This document shows positions 42,428-51,337 of a stretch of DNA of 64,000 bases, piece after piece. The notes under the pieces are model-generated. The model was not told the DNA's origin and searched no databases. It worked only from the letters and a program-made list of their open reading frames with translations. The translations under genes and the position numbers were made by a program. Location of the stretch: the NCBI GenBank assembly GCA_002753095.1, contig PDZU01000002.1, forward strand, positions 1 through 64,000, given 5' to 3'. This stretch comes from Magnetococcales bacterium (GTDB lineage: Bacteria > Pseudomonadota > Magnetococcia > Magnetococcales > Magnetaquicoccaceae). The first letter of the stretch is position 1, and every line of letters starts with the position of its first letter.

Positions 42428-43711
42428 ATGAGCAGCGAAGACAGTTCCCCTGGAATGGCGTTGAACACGCCGCTGTTGAATGAGTTGGAATCGGGCCCCT
42501 GGCCCAGTTTTGTCAAAGACCTGAAGGAGTATTCCAAGAAGCGGCCACAGATTGTCCAGCTTCTCAACCAGTTGGAAGAGTCTTACGAGAATAAGTGGAA
42601 TTATTGGCTGGGTAAAATCATCAATGTGCCGGGCTATGGCGGTGGGGTGATTGCCCGTGTTTCAGAAAAGGCGGATAAATATCCGGCTCTGGCCAATTTT
42701 CACACGGTACGGGTTATTGAGCCACCGGGTTGGGTATATAGTACGGCGGCGTTGCGCAATTTGGCGGACAGTGCCGAGCGGCATGGGGCGGGTATTTTGC
42801 AACTGCATGGCATGTCTGGCGATATTTTGTTGTTGGGTTTTGATGACAACGGCTCGATGAATGTGGCCGAAGATTTGATGCATGATGGTTGGGATATTGG
42901 GGGATCTGGTGCGGCCATGCGCACCTTGCAGTGTTGTGTTGGTCAGGCGCGTTGCGAAATGGCCTGCTTCGACACCATGAAGACCACCAAGTTCATCACC
43001 GACAGTTTTATCGAATATCTGCATCGTCCTGAGTTTGTTTATAAATTCAAGTTCAAACTCTCTGGCTGTGCCAATGATTGCGGCAACTCGATCGTGCGCT
43101 CCGACATGCCGATCATCGGCACGTGGCGTGGTCCCATGCAGGTCAATCAAGAAAAGGTGGCGGAATTTATCGACGAGAAGGGGTTGGAATATCTGATTGA
43201 CAATGTGATCACCCGCTGCCCGACCCGTTGCCTGAGCGTGCGCGGCAAAGAGTTGAAGGTGGAAAACGATGAGTGTGTGCGTTGCATGCACTGTATCAAT
43301 GTCATGAACAAAGCCCTGAAGCCGGGCAAGGACCGGGGTGTAACCATCCTGGTTGGTGGCCATCGTACCCTGAAGATTGGCGATACCATGAGTTCGGTGT
43401 TGGTGCCTTTCATGAAGTTGGAGACTGATGAGGATCTGGAAAATCTCAAAGAGTTCATCGAGCGGGTTTGGGAGTTCTGGAACGATAACGGGATGGATCA
43501 TGAGCGGATTGGTGAATTCATTCATCGGGTTGGCATGGCCACTTTCCTGGATGGTGTGGGTTTGGAGCCGGATCCCCGGATGATTTTGCGGCCGCGCACT
43601 TCGCCCTACATTAAGTTTGAGGAGTTGGCGCCCAGCCGTTTTGGTGGTGAGCAGGCGCACAGCCCAAAGGTGTGGAACCGGGAATCCGAGGGGCCGGAAA
43701 CGGCGGATTGA
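42428..43711 (+). CDS. dsrA: Dissimilatory (reverse-type) sulfite reductase alpha subunit
   Basis: 427 aa. With DsrB it forms the siroheme [4Fe-4S] enzyme that, in sulfur oxidisers, turns DsrC-bound sulfur into sulfite. Cluster/siroheme Cys are in QCCVGQARCEMAC (C170, C176) and SGCANDCG (C214, C218), with an inserted ferredoxin domain CVRCMHCINVM near residue 280. ATG 42428 has AAGGAG seven nt upstream; the ORF track adds 30 upstream codons. First of dsrA-B-L. Oxidative direction is inferred from dsrEFH and dsrL. Confidence 0.95.
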   Translation: MSSEDSSPGMALNTPLLNELESGPWPSFVKDLKEYSKKRPQIVQLLNQLEESYENKWNYWLGKIINVPGYGGGVIARVSEKADKYPALANFHTVRVIEPPGWVYSTAALRNLADSAERHGAGILQLHGMSGDILLLGFDDNGSMNVAEDLMHDGWDIGGSGAAMRTLQCCVGQARCEMACFDTMKTTKFITDSFIEYLHRPEFVYKFKFKLSGCANDCGNSIVRSDMPIIGTWRGPMQVNQEKVAEFIDEKGLEYLIDNVITRCPTRCLSVRGKELKVENDECVRCMHCINVMNKALKPGKDRGVTILVGGHRTLKIGDTMSSVLVPFMKLETDEDLENLKEFIERVWEFWNDNGMDHERIGEFIHRVGMATFLDGVGLEPDPRMILRPRTSPYIKFEELAPSRFGGEQAHSPKVWNRESEGPETAD

Positions 43712-43772
43712 GCGGGCAGGTTTGCAGGATCTCTCATACGACTGACTGACACTTTGTGGAGATAGGATAACA

Positions 43773-44846
43773 ATGAGCGAAAGACCGATGGCACCTCGGG
43801 ACCAGGGGGCTCCCGATTATACCCAATACCTGCATCCGTTGATGGCCAAAAACTATGGCCAGTGGGACTATCATGAGCGGTTGCGTCCGGGTGTTTTGGT
43901 TCATGTGGCGGAGAACGGCGACAAGCTGTATACCGTGCGGGCGGGTTCGCCCCGGACCATGAGCGCGGACACTGTGCGCAAGGTATGTGATATTGCGGAT
44001 AAATATTGTGAAGGATTTGTGCGTTTCACCACCAGGGCCAACATTGAGTTTTTGTTGGGTGATGCCTCGCAGTTGGACAACCTGATTGGCACGGTGGAGA
44101 ATGATCTGGGTTGGCCGGTTGGTGGTACGGGTCCGTCGGTTTCCAACATTGCCCACACGCAGGGATGGTTGCACTGCAACCTGCCTGGTACGGATGCTGC
44201 GGGTTCCGTGAAGGCGATGATGGATGACCTGATTGAAGAGTTCAAGACGGAGAGTTTCCCCAACCGGGTGCATCTTTCCACCTCTTGCTGTCAGATCAAC
44301 TGTGCCAGCCACGGGGATATTTCCGTCATTGTGCAGCACCATCATCCGCCTCGGATCAACCATGACAACATGCAGATTTGTGAGTTGCCGAAGGTGGTGG
44401 CCATCTGTCCGGCGGCCGCCATTCGTCCGGCGGTGGTCAATGGTCGTGAGAGTGTGGAAGTGGTGCAGGAAAAGTGCATGTACTGTGGTGCATGCCATGG
44501 TCAATGTCCCAGCATGGAGATTCGCGATGCGCAGACCGACACACTGTCCATTTGGGTAGGTGGTAAGATGTCCAATGCGCGCACTGCGCCCAGTTTCATG
44601 AAGTTGGCCGTGTGGGGTTTGCCCAACAATCCGCCCCGTTGGCCGGAGATTTCTGCGGCGGTGCGGCGGATTTTGCAAGCCTACAAGGAGGGGGGCAAGG
44701 ATTGGGAGCGTATTGGTGAGTGGATTGAGCGCATTGGCTGGCAGCGTTTTTTCGAGAAGACTGGCTTTCCGTTCACCAAGTATCACATTGATGACAGCCC
44801 GGAAGCGTTGTCCAACCTGAACCGATCCGCCATGGTCCGTTTGTAA
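43773..44846 (+). CDS. dsrB: Dissimilatory (reverse-type) sulfite reductase beta subunit
   Basis: 357 aa. It shows the sulfite reductase half-domain (TSCCQINCASHGD), the substrate/siroheme side GPSVSNIAHTQGWLHC, and a ferredoxin domain CMYCGACHGQCPS. It lies 61 bp after dsrA with GGAGATAGGA upstream. Also holds the conserved WPEI region near the C terminus that contacts DsrC in known structures. Confidence 0.95.
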   Translation: MSERPMAPRDQGAPDYTQYLHPLMAKNYGQWDYHERLRPGVLVHVAENGDKLYTVRAGSPRTMSADTVRKVCDIADKYCEGFVRFTTRANIEFLLGDASQLDNLIGTVENDLGWPVGGTGPSVSNIAHTQGWLHCNLPGTDAAGSVKAMMDDLIEEFKTESFPNRVHLSTSCCQINCASHGDISVIVQHHHPPRINHDNMQICELPKVVAICPAAAIRPAVVNGRESVEVVQEKCMYCGACHGQCPSMEIRDAQTDTLSIWVGGKMSNARTAPSFMKLAVWGLPNNPPRWPEISAAVRRILQAYKEGGKDWERIGEWIERIGWQRFFEKTGFPFTKYHIDDSPEALSNLNRSAMVRL

Positions 44847-44906
44847 CAGGGGCTCTAGACGAGATCATTTTCGGCGCACGAGACAATCGGGCAGAAGGAG
44901 TCATCC

Positions 44907-46787
44907 ATGTTAGTACCCACTATCTTGACCAAAGATTTTACCCGTGACGACCTTGAGCCGACGTTGCGCAAGGGGATTGCGGAAGAAGTTGTTGTGCGCA
45001 ATGGCAGCAGTTGGAAGTGTCCCACGTATGTGCAGCGTTTGCCGCCCTGTAAAGATGCCTGTCCGAGCAGCGAGGATATTCGCGGCTATTTGACGGTCAT
45101 TGCGCAGGCCAGTCAGTACAAAATGACCCAGGAGCAGGCTTTGGACCAGGCTTGGGAGATTTTGACCGACAAGAATCCTTTGCCGGCGACGCATGGCCGG
45201 ATTTGCCCGCATCCTTGTGAATCGGGTTGCAACCGTCAGCACAAGGAAGATGGTTCGGTAGCCATCAACAACATGGAGCGGTTTATTGGTGACCATGGGT
45301 TGCGTCGCAAGTTGAAGTTCAAGAGGCTTACGGACGAGAAGAAGGCGCAGAAGGTGGCGGTGATTGGTTCTGGGCCTTCTGGTCTTTCTTGTGCTTATCA
45401 GATGGCCCGGCGTGGTTATGCGGTGACCATTTTTGAGGCTTTTGAGAAGGCGGGTGGCATGTTGCGGTATGGCATTCCCACGTATCGCCTGCCGGACGAG
45501 GTGTTGGATGGAGAGATTCAGAATATTCTGGATCTGGGGGTTGAGCTCAAGTGTAATACCCGTATTGGCCGGGACGTCTCTTTTGAGCAGTTGCGCAAGG
45601 AGTTTTCGGCCATTTATCTGGCTTTGGGGGCGCACAAGGGCAGCAATATGGGTATTCCTGGCGAAAATTCGGCCAACGTGTTTACGGCGGCCAGTTTTCT
45701 CAATCGGGTCAACACGGGGGCCAAGGTAGAGATTGGCAAGCGGGTTGTTGTGATTGGTGGTGGTGACAGTGCCATGGATGCGGCCCGTGTATCGTTGCGT
45801 TTGCAGAAGGATCTGCTTGCGGCGGAGGAGTCGGGGGACGAGGCGCGTTATGATGCGGTGCGTCAGGCCATCGATGAGGAGGCGCGCAAGGAAGAGGAGG
45901 TGGTGACCACGGAGAAGACGGCGGTGGATTCGGCGCGTATTGTGCGTCGGGTTGCTGGTGGTTCCGAGGTAACCATTCTGTATCGCCGCACCAAGGATGA
46001 GATGCCTGCCATTGCCAAGGATGTGGATGAGGCGATGGAGGAGGGGGTCAGATTTGAGTTGTTGGCGGCGCCGGTAGAGTTGATTACGGAGGGTGGTCGT
46101 GCGGTGGCTGCGCGTTGCATTCGCATGCAGTTGGGTGCACCGGACAAATCGGGGCGTCGTCGTCCAGAGCCAATCCCAGGATCGGAGTTCACGGTGCCTT
46201 GTGACACGGTGATCATGGGTATTGGTCAGGTGCCGGAGTTGGAAGAGGGCATGGCGGGGTTGGCGGACAAGTGGGGTTGGATCAGTGCCAACACCTCTTT
46301 TGAGACCTCTTTGCCGGGGGTATTTGCTGGGGGTGATGTGTTGGGGTTGGGTATTTCCACCCGTTCTGTCGGCCATGGGCGGCAGGCGGCGCGGGCGATG
46401 CACAGTTTCCTGAAGGGGGCCAAGCATCAATTGCCGAGCAAGGTCAAGCCGATTCGGGTGGAGGAGATGCGGTTGGATTATTACCGCGCACTGCCACGCA
46501 ATGAAGAGGCCAGACTGGAGGTGGCTGAGGCCATTGAGGGGTTCAAGGAGACCACCTTCACCATCACGGCGGAGCAGGCCATGGAGGAGGCCAAGCGTTG
46601 CATGAGTTGCGGCTTGTGTTTCGCGTGTGACCAGTGCCGTATTTTCTGTCCCAAGGAGACGATTCATCGTGATTTGAAGCGTCCGCAGGGGCAGGTGATG
46701 TTTACGGACTACACCAAGTGCAACGGTTGTCATGTATGTTTCCAGGCATGTCCTTGTGGTTATATTCAGATGGGCATGGGTTTGTGA
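44907..46787 (+). CDS. dsrL: DsrL, NAD(P)H-linked iron-sulfur flavoprotein partner of DsrAB
   Basis: 626 aa, glutamate-synthase-small-subunit type. An N-terminal Cys cluster (CPTYVQRLPPCKDACPSSED) is followed by an FAD site (VAVIGSGPSGLSCAYQMARR), an NAD(P) site (VVVIGGGDSAMDAARVS), and C-terminal ferredoxin motifs CMSCGLCFACDQCRIFCP and CNGCHVCFQACP. It takes electrons from DsrAB and reduces NAD(P)+. DsrL is the usual mark of the oxidative pathway. AAGGAG precedes the ATG, 60 bp after dsrB. Confidence 0.93.
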   Translation: MLVPTILTKDFTRDDLEPTLRKGIAEEVVVRNGSSWKCPTYVQRLPPCKDACPSSEDIRGYLTVIAQASQYKMTQEQALDQAWEILTDKNPLPATHGRICPHPCESGCNRQHKEDGSVAINNMERFIGDHGLRRKLKFKRLTDEKKAQKVAVIGSGPSGLSCAYQMARRGYAVTIFEAFEKAGGMLRYGIPTYRLPDEVLDGEIQNILDLGVELKCNTRIGRDVSFEQLRKEFSAIYLALGAHKGSNMGIPGENSANVFTAASFLNRVNTGAKVEIGKRVVVIGGGDSAMDAARVSLRLQKDLLAAEESGDEARYDAVRQAIDEEARKEEEVVTTEKTAVDSARIVRRVAGGSEVTILYRRTKDEMPAIAKDVDEAMEEGVRFELLAAPVELITEGGRAVAARCIRMQLGAPDKSGRRRPEPIPGSEFTVPCDTVIMGIGQVPELEEGMAGLADKWGWISANTSFETSLPGVFAGGDVLGLGISTRSVGHGRQAARAMHSFLKGAKHQLPSKVKPIRVEEMRLDYYRALPRNEEARLEVAEAIEGFKETTFTITAEQAMEEAKRCMSCGLCFACDQCRIFCPKETIHRDLKRPQGQVMFTDYTKCNGCHVCFQACPCGYIQMGMGL

Positions 46788-46808
46788 GTTGTTGCGAGGC
46801 GGATGTTG

Positions 46809-46843
46809 GGCGGAAGGGGATTTTCTCTTCCGCCTTTTTTTTA
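46809..46843 (+). terminator. Rho-independent terminator after dsrL
   Basis: GGCGGAAG ... CTTCCGCC followed by nine T. Confidence 0.88.
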
Positions 46844-46868
46844 TTGATATTGAGAGATTTATAAATTT

Positions 46869-47100
46869 CTGCGGGGTCCAGGGGCGATCATCGCCCCTGG
46901 CGGGTGCAGGGTGGAGCCATGCTTGTCATGTGCGGCGTTTTACGAAAGCAAATGCGCAGCATTTGCGCACGCCGCACAGATTTGTGCCCCGCAGGGGCAC
47001 GCTCCTGGAGGGCGGATGCCCGACTTTTAACATCGCGTGTTATAATGGCTTTTTTGCTGTCGAATGGGTGTTTGTTGTTCTGTCAACGTGTGTGGGGGAT
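46869..47100 (+). repeat. Modular hairpin repeat, short class A-B-C-H (copy R9)
   Basis: A (CAGGGGCGATCATCGCCCC); a variant B whose outer stem is TGCGGCGT/ACGCCGCA and inner stem GCAAATGCG/GCATTTGC; C; then the H end (gctgtcgaatgggtgtttgt). It covers most of the 320-bp dsrL-dioxygenase gap and stops just before the dioxygenase start, as copy R2 does before pabBC. Confidence 0.82.
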
Positions 47101-47108
47101 TGCGTGCG

Positions 47109-47993
47109 ATGAAGCACATTTTTGAACTGGGTGATGATGTGGCCTATCAGGCTTGGAAGCGTGAAAAATTGGCGCATTATCCCAGTGCATTAGCCGATTT
47201 GGTGGTAGAGATTTCCGACCCGCTGGCCTTGACCGTGCAGGAGCGGGGAGCTCTTTTGTCCCGTTGTGCCAAGAGCAACATGGCATTGTTTTGTTTGAGT
47301 CACCCGGAAAAGCTGCGAGAAAATCCGTTACCGGCGTTGACGGCCCAGTTGGGGTTGCGGGAGTGGGACCGCAATTTGGGGGCGGGTGAGGAGGGTTTGT
47401 CGGCGTTGACGCCTGGGGGATCGGCCTATGATCCGTTTGCCCACTATATCCCCTACCGTGCGGCGGCGATTGGCTGGCATACGGATGGATACTATAATCC
47501 GGCGGACCATCAGGTGCAGAGTTTGTGTTTGTATTGTGAGCGACCGGCGCATGAGGGGGGTGAGAATGCGTTGTTGGACCATGAGTTGGTTTATATGCAG
47601 TTGCGGGATCGTCATCCAGAGTGGTTGGCCACGTTGATGGAGCCGGATGTGATGACCATTCCAGCCCGTTTGGATGAGCAGGGTCAGGTGGCGCGACCGG
47701 AGCGCACGGGGCCGGTTTTTTCGGTGACGGCGCAGGGGGCGTTGCATGCCCGTTTTACCAATCGGCGCAAGAGTATTCGTTGGCGTGGTGATGAGGCGAC
47801 GCAGCAGGCGGTGGAGGGGTTACGGCAGTTGTTGCAATCCTCGTCTTATCTGTTTCTTGGGCGGTTGGAGGCGGGTTGGGGTTTGGTCAGTCATAATGTG
47901 TTGCATACCCGCAATGCTTTTAGCGATCCGGCGGATGGTCCGGTGCGTGTTTTGTATCGGGCGAGATTTTTTGATCGTTTGCCTGCTGCGTAG
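47109..47993 (+). CDS. TauD/TfdA-like Fe(II)/2-oxoglutarate dioxygenase
   Basis: 294 aa. The metal motif is HTDGYYNP (HxD) with a distal His in VSHNVLHTRNAF and Arg in VLYRARFFDR for 2-oxoglutarate. Substrate unknown; TauD proteins often act on sulfonates, but sequence alone does not show that. I start at ATG 47109; the longer ORF start lies in the repeat. GGGGA about 10 nt upstream is a weak SD. Confidence 0.8.
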   Translation: MKHIFELGDDVAYQAWKREKLAHYPSALADLVVEISDPLALTVQERGALLSRCAKSNMALFCLSHPEKLRENPLPALTAQLGLREWDRNLGAGEEGLSALTPGGSAYDPFAHYIPYRAAAIGWHTDGYYNPADHQVQSLCLYCERPAHEGGENALLDHELVYMQLRDRHPEWLATLMEPDVMTIPARLDEQGQVARPERTGPVFSVTAQGALHARFTNRRKSIRWRGDEATQQAVEGLRQLLQSSSYLFLGRLEAGWGLVSHNVLHTRNAFSDPADGPVRVLYRARFFDRLPAA

Positions 47994-48015
47994 AGCAGAC
48001 CTGTCAATATATCAA

Positions 48016-48070
48016 TTTGCTGCGGGGTCCAGGGGTGATCATCGCCCCTGGCGGGTGCAGGGCTTAAGCC
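48016..48070 (+). repeat. Isolated A module (partial repeat copy)
   Basis: GCGGGGTCCAGG plus a hairpin with one mismatch (ggggtgatcatcgcccc), then gcgggtgcagggc. It sits 30 bp before the complete copy R10. Confidence 0.7.
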
Positions 48071-48097
48071 ATGTAAGCGTTAATATTCTATAAATGT

Positions 48098-48533
48098 TTG
48101 AAATCTTTAAAAATTTATGCGGGGTCCAGGGGCGATCATCGCCCCTGGCGGGTGCAGGGCAGCGCCCTGCTTGTAATGGCGCGCTTTTACCGAAGCAGAT
48201 TTGGCAAAGCCAAATCTGCGCAGCGCGCCAAATCTGTGCCCCGCAGGGGCACTCTTTGGGAGGGCGGACGCCCGACTTTTAACCTCGCGGTACTGAGTCA
48301 CCTACGGGTGGCAAAACCCATTGGGAGGGTGTGGGCATTGGCGCAGAAAAGCGCGCCAATGCCCACACCTTGCGTCAATTAGGCGCGCTGCGCCGATGCA
48401 AAAAGCGCATCGGCTTGTCGTGAAAAGCGCGCCAAAGGCAAAAGATAAAGGCAAAAGATTAAAAGCAAAATTCCCAGGGCGCTGCCCTGGACCCGCCAGG
48501 GGGGTGTCCCCCCTGGACCCACAATTGTTTTTA
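48098..48533 (+). repeat. Complete modular hairpin repeat, long class (copy R10, type example)
   Basis: The best complete copy, about 435 bp. Left flank ttgaaatctttaaaaattta; A 48126-48170; B 48178-48229 (GCAGATTTGGC/GCCAAATCTGC in GGCGCGC/GCGCGCC); C 48236-48273; D 48328-48369 (GGTGTGGGCATTGGCGC and complement); E 48382-48433 (GCCGATGC/GCATCGGC); F two 13-mer units from 48437; G 48474-48516; right end CAATTGTTT. Small ORFs inside (e.g. 48098-48382) do not hold frame between copies. Confidence 0.88.
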
Positions 48534-48543
48534 TGTCTCTCAT

Positions 48544-49326
48544 TCAACTCAACGGGACACCCCGTTCAATCCGCTTCACCTGCCAAAGCGCAGCAGCCAA
48601 ACAGACCACAGCCCAAAGCACAGTCACCAACAGGGAAAGTTGATACTCCGGCAGAGTCAAAAGTTGCGGTGCCGACTGATAAAAGGGCAACCGGATCAAA
48701 CGCAGGGCGTGCGTCACCGGGTTGATCTGCATCAATACCTGCAACCAACCGGGCGTATGCTCCATGGGGAAAAGAGCACCAGACAGCAGCCACAAAGGCA
48801 TCAAAAAAATCGACATGATGGCATGAAAGCCCGCCGTGCTTTCCATATTCCAGGCGATGAGAAAACCCAGGGTGGTAAAGCCAAGAGTTGCCAACAACAG
48901 CCCGAACAACAGCAATAACGCCTCACCCAACCCCAGATGCAACCCCAACCAGGGAATGGCCAACAGCAGCACAACTACCTGCAACAGAGCAACCCCCATC
49001 GCGCCACCCACCTTGCCCAGTACGATGGCCATACGTGGCAGAGGGGCAACCAAAACCCCCTGCAACAACCCCTGGCTGCGATCCTCGATCAGGGTTATGG
49101 TGGAAAAAATGCCAGAAAACAGCAACAACATCAAAAGAATACCCGGATAGAAATATTCCAGATAACTGATGCCGGAAAGCCCCGGTGGGCGGAAAGAAGC
49201 ACTAAAACCACTGCCCAGAAAAAGCCAGAAAAGCAGCGGTTGCGCCAAACTGCCAACCACCCGGTGCGGTTGCCGAAAAAAACGGACCAACTCACGCTGC
49301 GCCAGGGCGCGAATGGGGCGGATCAT
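48544..49326 (-). CDS. ABC-2 type transporter permease
   Basis: 260 aa with six hydrophobic helices: PHRVVGSLAQPLLFWLFLGS, EYFYPGILLMLLLFSGIF and the final LLSGALFPMEHTPGWLQVLM region are typical of ABC-2 permeases (NodJ/DrrB/daunorubicin type). ATG 49326 overlaps the ATPase stop (ATGA). Exports an unknown lipid, polymer or drug-like compound. Confidence 0.88.
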   Translation of the reverse strand: MIRPIRALAQRELVRFFRQPHRVVGSLAQPLLFWLFLGSGFSASFRPPGLSGISYLEYFYPGILLMLLLFSGIFSTITLIEDRSQGLLQGVLVAPLPRMAIVLGKVGGAMGVALLQVVVLLLAIPWLGLHLGLGEALLLLFGLLLATLGFTTLGFLIAWNMESTAGFHAIMSIFLMPLWLLSGALFPMEHTPGWLQVLMQINPVTHALRLIRLPFYQSAPQLLTLPEYQLSLLVTVLWAVVCLAAALWQVKRIERGVPLS

Positions 49327-50255
49327 GGCGCGTTTCCTGTTCTAGTGTGGTGAATGAAGACATCCTCCAAAGTGGGATGATGCATGGCCAACGACTGAAA
49401 CTGTTCTCGATGGTGAAAAAGTAGTCGCTGCAGCGTATCGGCATCAATACCAGTCAAACGCAACTCCTGTGCGTGTTCCGTCACCCGAATGGCAGGGCGC
49501 TGGGCCAGCAACTGTAAAAGCTGTTGCCGATCCTCCGTCTGCGGGGTTTGCAGAATCACCATCTCCTGCCCCAACTGGTTGCGTAACTCCGCCGGAGATC
49601 CGCTGGCTAATAGACGGCCCTGGTGCAAGATGGCGACCCGGTCCGCCTGTTCCGCCTCATCGAAGAGATGGCTGGTGAAAAGGATGGTCAAACCCAACGC
49701 ACGACGCAGATGCAGCAGATTGTCAAAAAAGTCACGGCGCGCACCCGGATCAAGCCCATTGGTGGGTTCGTCCATCAATACCACAGGGGGGCGATGCAAA
49801 AGAGCCTTGATCAACTCGACACGGCGCGCAGTGCCACCAGAAAGGGTGCCTACCCGGTCGTGCAAACGGTCGGCAAGACCCGACCAGCCCAGATCACTTG
49901 CCAGTCGTTCCTGAAAGGTGTGACGGTCAATATGGTGCAAATCGGCGTGAATACGTAAATTTTCCAGGATAGTGAGATGCTTGTCCAAGGCGGGGTGTTG
50001 AAAGACCACCCCCAGCAATTGACGGACAGCCTGCGGGTTGCGCAGCGTGTCAATGCCGTTGATGCGCACAGAACCCTGACTGGGCAAACTCAAGCCACTC
50101 AGAATACGAAAAAGAGTGGACTTGCCACCACCATTGGGTCCGGTCAAGGCAAACAGCGTGTTGGCAGCGACAGCAAGGTTCAGGTCCAGCAAAGCGGGAC
50201 GGGGAGGCTGCCGTCGTTGCCCATAAGAGTGACTTAATTGGCTGATCTGGATCAT
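49323..50255 (-). CDS. ABC transporter ATP-binding protein (DrrA/NatA-like)
   Basis: 310 aa. Walker A is TGPNGGGKSTLF, the signature LSGGTARRVEL, Walker B PPVVLMDEPTNGLDPG, and switch His in TSHLFDEA. The C-terminal 80 residues are the extension seen in DrrA-type exporters. Pairs with the permease downstream. Its start lies about 140 bp from the divergent ctaB. Confidence 0.92.
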   Translation of the reverse strand: MIQISQLSHSYGQRRQPPRPALLDLNLAVAANTLFALTGPNGGGKSTLFRILSGLSLPSQGSVRINGIDTLRNPQAVRQLLGVVFQHPALDKHLTILENLRIHADLHHIDRHTFQERLASDLGWSGLADRLHDRVGTLSGGTARRVELIKALLHRPPVVLMDEPTNGLDPGARRDFFDNLLHLRRALGLTILFTSHLFDEAEQADRVAILHQGRLLASGSPAELRNQLGQEMVILQTPQTEDRQQLLQLLAQRPAIRVTEHAQELRLTGIDADTLQRLLFHHREQFQSLAMHHPTLEDVFIHHTRTGNAP

Positions 50256-50392
50256 GACAGTCGCTGCAAACTCTTTTTTGCGTTTTATTCGGCGTTAGGA
50301 ATTGAACTTTTTCCGCGTAGTGTGTAGTATGGGGGAGCTTTACCAAACGGTGCCAGGATAGCCGGTTTTTTCCCATTGTGGTAGGTGGAAAG

Positions 50393-51247
50393 ATGCCTTT
50401 TGCGAACTATCTCGAATTGTTGAAGTTACGGATCGGCGGGATGATTGCCTTGACGGCGGTTGTTTCCTACCTGGCCATGGCCGAACGGGTTAGTCTTTCG
50501 CACCTGTTCTGGTTGACGTTGGTGATGCTGCTTGGATCGGCCAGTTCGGCGGTTTTCAACCATTGGTATGATCGGGATATTGACCGCATCATGGAGCGCA
50601 CTGCGCACCGTCCTTTGGCGCAGCGGGCTTTGAACGGTTCCAATCATGTGCTTTGGTTGGCGGGTTTGCTGCTGCTGGCTGGGGTTAGTATTTCGGTTTG
50701 GCTGTTCAACCCGATTGTGGCGGTACACCTGTTCCTGGGGGCATTTTTCTATGGTGTCGTCTATACGGTTTGGTTGAAGCGTCGCACTTGGCTTAATATT
50801 GTTCTGGGTGGGTTGGCGGGCAGCTTTGCCGTCATGGCGGGGGCTGCTTCTGTCAATCCTGGTCTGTGTGCGCTGCCCATACTGCTGGCTTTGGTGCTTT
50901 TTTTCTGGACCCCTTCGCATTTCTGGAGTTTGGCCATCCATTTGAAAGAGGATTATCAAAAGGCGGGCGTGCCCATGTTGCCGGTGGTGGTGGGTGAACA
51001 AAAGGCGGCCCGTTATATTTTCCTCAACAGCATGTTGTTGGTGGGGGCTTCTTTGTTGCCTTGGTATTTTGGTCAGTTGGGTAAGCTCTATCTGGCTGGT
51101 GCCTTGTTGTCGGGTAGTTTGTTCTTGTTTGAAAACTGGCGGTTGATCCGTACCCCGACCCGTGAAATGGGTTGGCGCAATTTTCTGGGTTCCATGCGCT
51201 ATCTGGGTGTACTCTTCCTCGCCATCGTGGCAGATGTGACCTTCTGA
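50393..51247 (+). CDS. ctaB: Heme O synthase (protoheme IX farnesyltransferase)
   Basis: Adds the farnesyl tail to heme B for heme-copper oxidases. The UbiA-family motif NHWYDRDIDRIMERTAHRPL and the second motif LKEDYQKAGVPMLPVV are clear; 284 aa, about nine helices. ATG 50393 has AGGTGGAAAG upstream. Implies an aa3- or bo3-type oxidase elsewhere in the genome. Confidence 0.93.
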   Translation: MPFANYLELLKLRIGGMIALTAVVSYLAMAERVSLSHLFWLTLVMLLGSASSAVFNHWYDRDIDRIMERTAHRPLAQRALNGSNHVLWLAGLLLLAGVSISVWLFNPIVAVHLFLGAFFYGVVYTVWLKRRTWLNIVLGGLAGSFAVMAGAASVNPGLCALPILLALVLFFWTPSHFWSLAIHLKEDYQKAGVPMLPVVVGEQKAARYIFLNSMLLVGASLLPWYFGQLGKLYLAGALLSGSLFLFENWRLIRTPTREMGWRNFLGSMRYLGVLFLAIVADVTF

Positions 51248-51337
51248 ATCGAGGCCGCTGTGCTGATGATCATGGGTTGGCGGACTCTGTGCCGTTTGTT
51301 GTGCCTGCCCTCCGAGCTTGCTAAATAAACGGATGAT

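Noticed and set aside
44910-46733. 607-aa antisense ORF over dsrL
   Set aside because: Shadow frame; dsrL on the other strand has full domain evidence.
47040-47100. Promoter in the H module (TATAAT at about 47040)
   Set aside because: Other H copies read CATAAC or CATGAC at this place and no -35 fits, so it is not a conserved promoter.
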